64,000 nucleotides of DNA from contig NC_066843.1 in NCBI RefSeq assembly GCF_001640805.2, forward strand, positions 7,089,621-7,153,620, given 5' to 3'. Source of the DNA: Lates calcarifer (lineage: Eukaryota > Chordata > Actinopteri > Centropomidae). The position numbers were made by a program, and so were the translations under genes. The notes below the pieces were generated by a model, which saw nothing but the letters and a program-made list of their open reading frames with translations, did not search any database and was not told the origin of the DNA. Shown one piece after another: positions 22,170 to 34,162 of the stretch. Within the stretch, counting starts at the first letter, position 1; each line of letters begins with the position of its first letter.

Positions 22170-25100
22170 AAATTTTCCATTTTGAAAACAAGGTCCTGGA
22201 CTAACGAGCTGAATTTCAATCACCTGTGTTGGCCCTCAGGTCGGCTCTCACTAACGAGGTTAACAGCAAACACCTGTGCCTCCCTAGTTAGAGCACAGAG
22301 ACCCCACAGTATAAAGTTCCCAAATTTCTTGTGTCTCTGTTTACTGACCATTAATCTGACACTTCTGATTTTTGGTTACTTTAGTCGTGGAGCAGTTTTA
22401 ATCTTCCTTCTGGGAATTAGTTCATTTAATAGAAAGGGTTAAATGCAGAATGGTTCCAAACAAACCATGTCTGTGAATGCCATCAATCTGGTTTAAAATG
22501 CCACTTTAGTCTTGACTACAGGCTTGTATGAAAGTAGGAAACTGGCCCTTACTGTTGAAATGTAGCTTAAAGTTTACAATTGGTAAACATGCAGTCAGAC
22601 GAAGCAGCTCTAGGTTGGAGAAACTAGGTACACAAAACACCCAACAAACAAACCACGTGATGTTTTTGAGTTTCTGCTAGCATTCACAAAAAGAAGGATG
22701 CACAATCTGGCTCTCAAGAGCTAATGTTGCCACTTAAAAAAATGGCAGTTTTATTTTAGAAAGACACCCTCCAGACAAACTAACGGGATCACAAAGTAGT
22801 AACATGTCTAGAGAAGAAACGCTGATAAACACTGTAGCAAGTACTCAGAACTTAGCACCAAAACCTTCACACCGACAGCATTTTGATAGCGATGTATCTT
22901 TACAGTAGCTGCTTGTGTAATGCTTTGTCGTTAACCCTGTGGAGTTGAGAGGATGAAGCACGCAAAAACCATATCTATGCCTGGGGAGTGTGCTGCATTA
23001 CAGGGATTGTTCAGGTGTTAAAGAAGCCTGCCTTACCTAATGGGAACGAGGAATCCTTTCTGTCCATCTGAACAGCACTTGCCTTTATGTTTGATATTGT
23101 TTTTAAGAGATTGTAGGCAGAATATGTTTGTTAGTATTGTAACTGAAAAATCATCCTCCATCTCCTGTTTTAACATAAGTTGTCATAAACAAAGATAGGA
23201 CTTCAATATAATATATGTAAATGGTTAATCAGTCCATTGATTGAAATATTCTTTATTTTCAGTGTTGCAACTGCATTTTACATGTATCACTTTAAAACCA
23301 GGTTTTCTGGCCAGATGTTTACAAAGAAAAATGCAACTTCATTTTGAGTGTAAACAACCATTATATAGTCAAATAAAGCTAATATTATATAATCTATAAT
23401 AGGTCACACTACAGAAGTGGTTTACATCTTTCTAACAGCATGGGAAGTTAAATAATATTAAACAACAACAGTTTTAAATGAAAAACAATCTTTATGTGAA
23501 GAAAACAGTCTTTTCCCATTAAATACAACTGTCTGTGTTAGTCACAGTAATGTAGATGTCCTTATGTTGCCCATAAACAGGCAATCTGGTCAGTATTAGT
23601 TGAATGAGTTATTGAAGTATGTTCAGTGAATTCATAGTATTATCTATTTATAGTATTCATGTCCTATAAAGTGCATTTTATAAAATGGCCATAATGGGGG
23701 GAAAAAAAGAGACAAAGGTCAAAGGCCTTATATCTAGTTTGGAAAACATGGCAAAAGACATCAGACTGTGAATTAACAGAACATCATCTAAACTTCAGTT
23801 CATAATTGTCATGTTTTATTTGAGGTATTAATATAGAAGTATTGTTAACTGAGTATTTGGTTTGTGGTCTGCCAGCCAAATTTAAAGGCAACAGCTGGTG
23901 AAATGTATCTTCAAGAGGCAAAACACCTTCAATTTGTTATCGTAAAAGTGAATTATTTGTCCTTGAATTGTAAATGCCTGTGTTGCTGTTTATTGGATTA
24001 TACCTTTGGGAGATGTCTATGACCTTGAATAAAGATTGTATGTAAATTTGAATTTGGTACCCTCATTGACAGTGAGCATAGCTGAAATAATTATAGTCTG
24101 AAACATTACTGAGTGAACCGCACCTGTTGTTTAAACTCAGCCGGGGTGTGTGGTGTAAAGAAATGCCGCAGGCTGACACTGACCTGTTTGTCTACACTCT
24201 ATCTTCCCCACAATGTCATCATCTTCCGATCAATCTCCCCTGTTCCTCCCCTCGGTACAGTCTCTCCGTCTGTCCTCGACCTTTAATATGTTACCTACCC
24301 TCTGCAGCAGCTACCTGGAGATCAAACACATCCTGTAACACCAGCGCAACTCTGGAGAAAAACCATACACAAACACTGTGAGAAAGGAGCGTTTATTATG
24401 TCCAGTGCGAGATCAGAAGACTCGCCCTGACACAATCCCTTTACTGTCCAAGAGCTGCTATGATAGTAGATTACACAGGGATTTCTCATAGCTGGAGGGC
24501 ATGAGTGTCTGTGAGTGCTTGTACTCTACTGAATGCAAGTCAATACATTTTAAATTACAAGCCCTGTGATGACTGAAGGGTATTGAATTGTATGCTGGCT
24601 CAGGTGCGGAGAGAAACCTTGTCATCTAATGCAGACATCATGCCCTCTAGTCAGCGCCTGCACACACTACATCCATCGGTGCACCTGACAACCCACTATA
24701 CTTTAATGTCTCTGTGCAGCTGGGAGCCTCATATAGAAGTTAATAATACTCTCACTGGTCTCCTGTCATCTATTCTGGATCATAAAAAACCAATCTACAA
24801 TCAGCGCCCATCAAATAAAAAGCACACGTCAGAGAGAATATCAACCGTGACTTCCTATTTTAACCACTAGATGTCCTCGTAAAGTTACAAATCCTTTCTT
24901 AAGCTTTCTTGAGTCATGCTGGTAGATTTATGCATGTGGTTTGCCACTTACTCAGGGCAACAGAGAACAGGAAATGAGGACTCTGTCCCCAGATCGCCTC
25001 TCAAGGCTCATGGTCACTCTCCTCCTCCACCAAGGGTGTGACCTGAAGTAGTCAGATGATCAGATTGTGTTTACTGTTTGTGCTAACATGGTGCTCTGAT

Positions 25101-25284
25101 GACCAATAGACATAACAATTACTGCAGAATAACGACAAAATATAATTGGAAGCGTATTTGTTTACACTTCATCAAAATGATTCCTATGGTGCAACAGCAC
25201 GGCCCTTATGCTTAACCGAGCGTTATCTGTGTCTGACCTTGGCAAGAACAAACCATGTTAGTGCACTTTTGAGTTTTTGGTTTA

Positions 25285-25621
25285 CAGTGGTGGAGGAAGT
25301 GTTTAGATCAGGTACTTAGAAGTAGCAATACCACACTGTAAGAAATATAGAAAAAAAAAAACCTGCACTAAGAAGTAGTTAAGTATTGGTTGCAAAATTT
25401 CAAATGTAACATGCTGAACTGGCCCCTGTCAGTGTGAAAGTATTAAATATACTATTGAATTGATAATTGGATCATTTGTAATTGATCTGAAAAACAACTT
25501 GAAACTATATACACAAACGTAGTAGAGTAAAAAAGTATATATTTCCCACTGAACTGCAGTGTAGCTGTACACTGTAAAGTAGCAGTACCTCAAATTTGTG
25601 CACAAGTACAGTCTACCACTG
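25285..25621 (+). mobile_element. Near-complete teleost MITE-like element
   Basis: Starts CAGTGGTGGAGGAAG and ends GTCTACCACTG; the ends are inverted repeats (CAGTGGTGGAG versus CAGTGGTAGAC, 8 identical at the tip and one more inside). Interior words such as AGTAGCAATACCACACTGTA, GGCCCCTGTCAGTGTGAAAG and AGTAGCAGTACCTCAAATT fit a very abundant fish non-autonomous DNA element. No ORF. The copy at 701-842 is the other-end fragment in reverse orientation. Confidence 0.7.
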
Positions 25622-28600
25622 CTGGTTTAAATGAACAGCTGTAAAAAAGCAGCTCTCATTTATTAATTGCTATTCTGATGAATGCCTCAATTGAAAACTA
25701 AAACCACTCAGGAATAAATTTTAAAAAAAAATCCTAGATGGGTTAACAGTGTGAGAGTGGACAGTGAGCTCTCCTTATCAGGTATTCTTTAAGTTTTGGC
25801 AGCAGGGGAGAGAGGTGGGAGCCTTCAGTCGGTGTTGATCCCCAGGAATGTTGGCAGAGTTTCTGCATTGCTGCTGGCTCTGGCAGATGCATTTAACAGC
25901 GCTGTGATCCTGCGGTGTCTTATCTCCCCTCAAACAACCCTAATCCTCTGCACAGAAATGTTACTCTGCAGAGCCCGCCCCCTCCCACTATAGCAGCCCC
26001 CCATGCAGACACTCCTTCCGCTAGGGTTTTTTTTTTTTTTTTTTCCTGTCCTAAGATTTTAAGATTACACACCTGCTGATTCCCTTACGTGGCACTGCAC
26101 TGTTTTCACTGGAAAGGCACTGTATGGCTTTCTAGTGAAAACTGATACCATAGGTTTATTCATGACATTTCACCTGATACATTTATATCCAAGGAAGGAG
26201 AGGATGCCCATTAATTCAATCCAACCCAGCAATTGCACTTATGTACATGCATGTGCTTGCTTGTATGCATTAAGTTATTTTGAGAATGAGAGATGTTAAA
26301 GGAAAGGAAGGAATAAATACTTCTGAAGCACTTCCACAGAAATGTCCTCCTTTATGATTTAAAGTGAAATATGATTCAGTCAGACGTAAATGTCTGCTGC
26401 TGCCAAGTGCCTGAGCCGGTTCCTTTCAGAATAAAGGAAGGTTCCTCTGAGGCTAAGGAGATAAACACCTGTTGTCTGCAGGTGCATCCTTAGCTGTGGG
26501 TCCGCATAATTAGGCACTTCTGAAGTCGGCCTCTCCTCTCCAGCAAATTATGATGGGGCCAGGGTGAGGAGGGGCCCCCGACACAGCAACTCCTTTGTGG
26601 TTTCAGGAGGCCTCTGTTGGAGTGAGCAGAGATAGTACTGGACAGCTTGCCCCTGAGGAATGCAAATGCGCTTGGGCCAAAGCCAGCGACTCCACTGAGC
26701 CTTTTAACAGAACCCATCGCAGAATCATCCCCTCGGCTTCACACAGGGCCCTGTCAAAATGATTTCAATACAGTAAGTGAGCGACAGAAGGGGCGGTCCA
26801 ATCCCAGTGTCCATCCAGCAGCCCATCGCGGACTCACAAACTTCCACACATGCTCTGATTAGCCCCCGACTGTAAAATCAGTATGTGCTTCATGGCTTTC
26901 TTGCAGACTTCTTGAGCTCTCTGACCTCACAAGCTCTCTCAGACCTCACATCCACAGTTCATAGCATGGTTAGATTATTAAATGGAATGAGGAGTGGGGA
27001 AACCCAGACCCCTGTTGAAGATTTGGCAAGAATAAGTTTAGACCTAGATGTACTTTGCTCAGTTGTAATCATTGCACATACTTGTTCTCCCAATATTAAT
27101 AATTTCCAAATGTTTTCATATGATTTGAGCCAACAACATCACACTGTAATATACTTAGCTTAAATAACAAACATTCATATAAAATAAGTCTCACATTTCT
27201 GACCACAGAAATGTTGGTGTGCCAGTCACTACAAAGTGCTGCCCCCATACAGTATAGTATTCTGAGCTCTTGTACTAATGCATGTATGCTATATTTGAGA
27301 AGATTTATGAAAGGTTTGATTTATGAAATGTTTTGCTGTAAAATGCAGTTATTCAAATGCCCCATAGAAGATGAAACTCACTCGTCTCTTTCTACTTCTC
27401 TTTTTATGTTGCTTTGTCCAGTTGCATCACATAAAATGGCTCCTGGACACTGAAATAATTTCACTTTTTCCTCCTTTCAACCTCAGAGAGACACTTGGAC
27501 TTAGTTTCATGAACAAACTAATCATGTTTAGCTCCCTACCTCCACTCCATCTCTGTTCATGCTCTTGTTCAAATGTCTTCAGGGTATCTACACAGAAATA
27601 GTACTGAAGAGCTCTCTATATATATTTGAGACAGTTGGACAAAGTAGATTATGTACAGCAGAATACGCAATGTTCCAGCAAATAAAGAACAAGTGCTTTA
27701 TGGATTTAAAAGTATGAAAACCCAAGAGGTTATCACATGAACACCATCTGATCTTCCTTCCGATCTTTAAGTCCAACAACAGCCCGGAGGAGGTTCTTTG
27801 ATTCCTTTTGAAATCATTGATCATTCCATCATTGTTAGCTCTCCAAGACAACTGGACATGTTGTTTGTGAATTTACTCTCTCGCTGGTAGATGAACGGCT
27901 GAGTCATGGCGGAGATGATGGCTCTACAAAAGCAGAGCGTGAAAAGTAGAGAAAGAGCCTGAAATGGAGGCTCGCCAGCACCATAATTTTGGTGTCGGAG
28001 AGGGATGTTCATTTTGGGACTTTAAATGAAAACAGAACCATTTTCTTTCCTCACAGAGGGCTCTGTGAAGAAGTCATTATTGTGGCATGTCCACATGAAT
28101 CCTCTGTTTATCCACTCAGTTAGGGCAAAGCACACCAACTGTGGTTCCCTTGGCTGGTCCCAAACACGCACATCCAATCCTCGGCTATTTCTGCAACAGC
28201 ACAAACGACTTATATACCTCCTTGGCTGTATGTTTGTGAGCTTTGAGTGAGTACAAATAACAATGAAGAAAAAAGTTTGCTTTATTTAGTTCTGATGACA
28301 CCAGGGGTGCCGACAATGGGATATATTTTTGTAAGTGCTGACAGTGATTACAGGATAAGAAGGTAGCATTAGGAGACATTCCTCCACTCTCCTGGTATTC
28401 CTCTTTTGTCTGCGGAATGTGTGGAAGCACCTATTTAGATTTTATTTTCTCTTGGCAATTTGTTTAATGTGCATAAGGGGAGACTAGCTGTTCCTAACTC
28501 GGCTAGTGGCATTAAAATTACTTCAAAACATGGGGCCAACACTATTTAGCTATACGAGAGACTGGCCTCTGAGGCTGCAGAACTCCTCAAGCAAACAGAA

Positions 28601-31600
28601 GGTTGTCAGTTAAATTTAATGTGCAGTGAGCAACGTTTGGTCCAAATAGAAATTGTGAAACTTTGAGGTTAAGTTTGAAAGATTAAGAAAGAGGAACTCG
28701 GTGTGGGAATGTGCATAACTCACACAACAGTATGCAGCAAATTTCAATTTAGGACAGCAAGTTAAACTGTAAATGGTAACATAATGTTACACTCCAATAC
28801 ATGATCATTTAGAGTTGTAAATGCATGAAAGAATAAATCTCATCATCAGGATGTTTTTAATAGTCTAAGTGGAATGATACTGCTAAGTTCAAAATAATGA
28901 CTTTATATTTGCCTGACAAACACAAATTTCATTTGTTTTCTGAGACGCTTAAAGTTTTGGACACTTCATTTCTTTAACCTATTCAGTACACTTTATCAAT
29001 GAAGAGCAGTGACTATTTCAACACTATAAAACCAGAGTAGCCCTGCACTTTTATGCACACTTGTGTACTTTGGCACTGTGAGAGCAAAATGGAAAACTGT
29101 GTTTAGGGATCATGCCAGTAATCTGGCCTTGATAAAACCATTCATACAGAGCAATCTTCCCTCAGCACTGTCTATTTTTCATCACATTAGTCAAATACTG
29201 TGACACGGTTTTACTTTTACTACCACTACACAAGTAGGCATAAACCTTCTCTCTTTTTGGCACATGACCACTGTAGTGATGGCTGTAATAAAACTTTTTT
29301 TCCCCTCCCTCTCCCTGAAAGAAATATACAAACTGTATCCTCTCTAATTACACCCGAGGTATGAAGGTCTGAAGGTCGCAAAAGGTGAAGATTGTTGCAG
29401 AGGGAAAAGACTTGTATCCACTTCTAGTCAAAGCATGCTCACCACTGCATTGATGACCGCAGTGACATTAAAGATGACATTTTGACCGGAGCTGTTTAGT
29501 CCTCTTGTTATTTATTCTGTGTCACTGCTGCCCTTTTCAAAAGGCGAGGAATAACACATCCAATGTCTGAATTCTTCAAAGTAGCAGCAAAGCCACCCAA
29601 AGTCACCATTAATTGAATCTGAAGGACCACCACCCTAGCATTTATCTCTGAATGGCCCATGTATTCTTCTCTCTCGGCACTGCGAAAGGCTAATATCCTC
29701 TGGTGTGAAGCCCCCTCTTTTTATCCTCTGACTGATTGTGGTCAGAGTAATCTTTAGTTCATTTCCTATTACAGCTCACCAAAAGTGGGGCATCCGAGGG
29801 TCAAGTGGTCAGTCGCAAAGCCAAAGTGTTTGCAGCTCCGTCTTTGAAGTCTTTGATGGCCACTAACAAACAAAGACGACTGTATCCATGGCCACCGGTG
29901 GTGAAAGAGGGAGAATGTGACCGGTTGCTGTAGATAAAAATCTCCCTGGTTCATTTCAAGGTCAACAAACTTTTCACACTTCACAAAATTTGTTGGACAA
30001 GAGGCACATTCTGTGGCAGGCCACTGCAGCAACCCCCCCCTCCAATATGATTCAGACAGGAAACATCAGCCACTCAAAGTAGACTTGAACACAATGTGCT
30101 TCCCCTCTTGCTCTTTCTATGTGTTTGTACTGGCTGCAGATATTTCATCACATGTATGTGAGTGCTGGAAAGAGCCTTCTTGTTTTTCAGTGCTTACTAT
30201 TCAGTTTCCTTGGCAGATTTCCAGTCAGTTCACGTGAAGAATCCACTGGCCCCCTTTCATTCCATGGATTAATTTATTGGCTTAGTATGGAATAATACGA
30301 GTGAAATGAGCAAAGAAAAGTTGACATTTCTTCAGAGCAACTCAGATGGGATAACACAGTACAACTTTTTTCATGTATTCTGGATGAATGTGTGAAATTA
30401 AAGAAAAGATGAAAATGCCTCCCCTAATCAGAGTTCACCGGGTGGGAGGTACGACCGTATGGAGCGCTCTCTGTCTTTCTCCATAGCTGGTCCCTCACAC
30501 AGAGGCTGTGGGAATGGACTGAAAGGAATCCTCCCAAAAGGGAATAACACAAATCTAAAGAGAGCCTCTGTGGTCGCGGGGCCTGTGGGTACAGTATGTG
30601 AGTCCCGAGGAACAGCGTATAATGTCGGCCTCTCTCTCATGCCCCCCGACCCTCACATATGTCACATCAGCTTTCTCAATACAAAAGCCTCCGTCCAGCC
30701 AAACACCGTTCAGCCCCACCCCGACCCCCCACCACATCCCCTCAGTAGATTGGGTACATCAGCAGTGGGGGGGGTCGCCGGGGGGGTCACCGATGGGGTA
30801 CTGGCACTTTCAAGTTGTGTTTTCTCAGGACAGGAGCAGCTGTTAAAATGTTATCCCAACACGGTGTTTCACAACTGGCTCAGCTGTCCCATGTTTTACT
30901 TCACTGTCGCCTGCGATCTTGACTTTAACTCAGAGCCCATTTACCCTTTCAGAAATGAACATGACACATTATCAGAGTGAGTGTGAACTGAGTCTCTGCA
31001 TACAACTCGTCCTCACTACTAACAACCTATTTAGATCTTACTGAGCTTGTGACACAAGAAGACTGTAATATACAATACAATATAAAATACTGTACATATA
31101 CTTTACATATTCTATCATATAAATGCATATCCAAGTATAGACCAATCCATATTTTTCAGTTTTAAAATGTACTTGTTCATTTTCCATTGTAATTTGTTTA
31201 GAAATGTTTACGAGCCAAAAGAAAATTGAGGGCCATCAAAGTAGTCCTTTAAATAGTCCTGTTGTTCCCAGGACATTTTTTCAGCCATGCTGTTTAAGTA
31301 TAAATACACATTCCCTGCTAAACATATATAACCACTTAACCTTTTGAATATAGTAGCAATTTAAAATAAAAATGCAAACTCCATTTTCTGTGTTATAAAA
31401 GTCTCCACAGCGGTGGACATTGCCTTTTTAATGCTGTTGTGCCCATGTGTCAGAGGAACAAAGACACCACTACAGGGACAGACAAACAAATTAAAGGTGA
31501 CAGTTTACTACGAAGCAAACCATACGGCCCTCAAAGTGCCAAAATCCTCTACACCTAGCCAGGCTTTAGCCAAAATCCCCACATTCAGCCTCCTTAGTCT

Positions 31601-33212
31601 GCTCAAAGCCTGATGGATGTCGTTGTACAGTCCCCTAGGACCACCATGGCAGCTGCCAGCACTCACAGTCTGCTCTCATCAGCTCCCACACCAGCTAGTA
31701 AACTCTGTGGCCATTGTGGGTTAGCGCTGCAGTGTGTTTTTGTATCATGTGGACATCATGTGGTGAGCTTTTCAAAAGAACCTGCCATCCTGTATATCAG
31801 CCGAACAGTAGCTCAGTGTGCCCCCTGCCTCCCTTTGCAAAGGGTCCAGGAGCTAATGCTTGGTAATTCGAGGGTATATTCAGTCTGGATGAAAAGAAGG
31901 GAATATTGTGTGAGGCAGTGTACCAGCTTGCAGTGACGTCTCACTCTTATGTCGACTTGTACTTGTTTGTTCTCACTGCCGAGCTTGATGAAGATGTTTT
32001 ACTGCAAAGCTTGTTCCATTGAACTGTTTACACAACACCATCTGCCCCAAATACCATTTGCTAACATACAAACAAACTGGCTCTGTTGTGAGCAAAAATG
32101 CTACCCACAATTAAATGAATTAAAACCAAAATTATATATTAAGCTTTATTAAACACTTGGAGTTTGCCCATGAAGTTAACAGTAACAGAAACACTGCTGA
32201 TCAGTCACCACTCGCTTTTACAGTAAATTAAACTTTGCCTGCTCTAAACCACAGAACAGCATGGAAGTGCTTTTCCCCTTGAGGAACTGTACATGTTATT
32301 AAAACTGGCCTTTTGACAAGTATGCATGAAATGAGTGCACGCAAGTGTGAGGACCACCCCTCTGGTTCTAATCAGTGTTGTGTTGCTTGTTTGGCAAGGA
32401 CCATCTGCTGAGGACACAGCCTGAGCCGAGTGAAACTTAATCCAGATGCCTGCTATTTGGCAGCACCAGCACTGTCTCATCCTATACTCCTGACTGGCCT
32501 CCACTAACAATATGGCTGACTCTCGTCATGCCAGCAGAGCAGTCTGTCATCTTGAGTTTGGTGGGAGATCATTGAGATGATCTGACAGACTTTCCAAAAT
32601 CTGAGAAATCGGACAAAAGCCACAACATGATTCCAGTCTGCTCCACAAAGAGAGAGACCTGTGAAAAATAAGATATTCCACTTATTTGTAGTGTAAATAC
32701 TACGCTTTCAATAAATAATGACAATCTGTAAAAGTGCATATTAAAGGCCTGTCCTCTACCTTTTAGAAAAACCATGATTTGGTACAGTGTTGCTTTGTTT
32801 ATATATTGTTTATTTATTTGTTTATTATTCGTTTTATATTACCATGGAGGCTGTTACATGTGTGCTGCATTGAGTCCAAGACAAATATCACCACTGGGAT
32901 GATAAAGGGTATTGTATTGTATCGTATTGTAACTTCAATTAATTAATTTATGCTTTAATATTTTGATGTTTCAAGTTTCAGAACTTCTATATTCTACCCA
33001 AACTCAGAAGGTAAAGAAGACAAAGACCCTGTCTACTGTTCCACTTTGCTTTAGTGTTAACACACAATGTAATGCGCAATGTAGAATGAGGTTAAGCAGT
33101 CATGGCTTGCACGCATATCGCGTAAACGTAGATTATCAGTGTATGAACAGACAGACTGTACTTTATCAGATCAAGTGCATTCACCCACCCACACACATCC
33201 GCCCAGCCAGCA

Positions 33213-33236
33213 TACACACACACACACACACACACA
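33213..33236. repeat. (CA)n microsatellite
   Basis: About twelve CA units. Confidence 0.9.
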
Positions 33237-33381
33237 GCCTCCCTTTCTCTCAAATCCTAGAAACACCTCTTGGTTGTTACACAACAGCAAAATCCTGCAG
33301 TTTGCCCCAGAATGCACTGCTCTCTTTGAAGTGAGAAGTGATGGGTTCACTCTGAGGAAGAACTCCTGCTGTAAAACCATG

Positions 33382-33418
33382 CTGTCTGTCTGTCTGTTTG
33401 TCCATCTATCTATCTATC
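33382..33418. repeat. (GTCT)n(ATCT)n tetranucleotide microsatellite
   Basis: TGTCTGTCTGTCTG followed by ATCTATCTATCTATC. Confidence 0.85.
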
Positions 33419-33607
33419 CCAAACCTTTCTCCTCATCTTTTAGATTTACAGTGGGAGTAGATCTCTGTAGGTAAATGTTCCCTCAGATTAGCTCCAGATT
33501 TAACCACTTAATACATTTTCTCAATTTATACACAAATGAATAGACTGCTCAATAACCCCTAAACAGTAAATTATTAGTGTATTAGGTGGATCAAGATTTA
33601 AATATGC

Positions 33608-33629
33608 AAGTGATATGTAAATATCACTT
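33608..33629. repeat. Inverted repeat, 9-bp arms, 4-nt loop
   Basis: AAGTGATAT, loop GTAA, ATATCACTT. Confidence 0.8.
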
Positions 33630-33699
33630 ACACTTAGTTACAGTTTTTAAAGGCGACCATTTGCAAAAGTATACCAGCTTTTTTGGTTTGTATTTGCAT

Positions 33700-33726
33700 C
33701 ACAGATTATTTATAAAATAATCTGTG
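33700..33726. repeat. Inverted repeat, 11-bp arms, 5-nt loop
   Basis: CACAGATTATT, loop TATAA, AATAATCTGTG. It lies only 70 bases from the hairpin at 33608-33629. Confidence 0.85.
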
Positions 33727-34146
33727 TCATAAATCTCTGCCCATGTGGTGCAGTCAGTGGCTGAATTACAGTGTAATGTGCATAGTTTAAAGAGCCATAT
33801 ATCAAACTCTGCACCGAGCCAACACCAGTAAACAAGCCATTAGATATAATGAAGTATTATTTATGGTAGGTTTAACTCTAACTCGAAATGCCAATGTAAT
33901 GACATCAGATATTAATGGGATGGAAACACTTTTCATGACAATTTAATCCATCAAGCCAAGTCCCAGAAGTACAACAACATAAACAGAAATAGTTTTAAAC
34001 CATTTGTGATAAAAGCAGTTCAGCAACAAATGTGTGACTTTTAGTTTGAAGAGTAGTGCCGTGGTTTTTTTCAAATCTGGGTCCAACATACGGAAATCAG
34101 CAGCTTACAGTTAAATAAGGAAGCTGAGCATTTTGTGTCTGCAAGC

Positions 34147-34162
34147 AGTTACATATGTAACT
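34147..34162. repeat. Perfect 16-bp palindrome
   Basis: AGTTACATATGTAACT, no spacer. Confidence 0.9.

Larger units (their letters stand above)
20120..25284. other. baiap3 3' UTR and downstream intergenic DNA
   Basis: AT-rich DNA without a supported gene. It holds candidate polyadenylation signals (20699, 21262, 24028), a triple TGATCAC tandem (21363-21383), a 10-bp-arm hairpin (21801-21831) and a perfect 20-bp palindrome (22150-22169). Confidence 0.6.

Noticed and set aside
30459..30980. 173-codon ORF
   Set aside because: Proline-rich low-complexity translation around C- and G-runs (30715-30790); no recognisable domain.
33382..33418. CRISPR-like array
   Set aside because: Simple tetranucleotide slippage repeat with no spacers; the genome is a vertebrate one.
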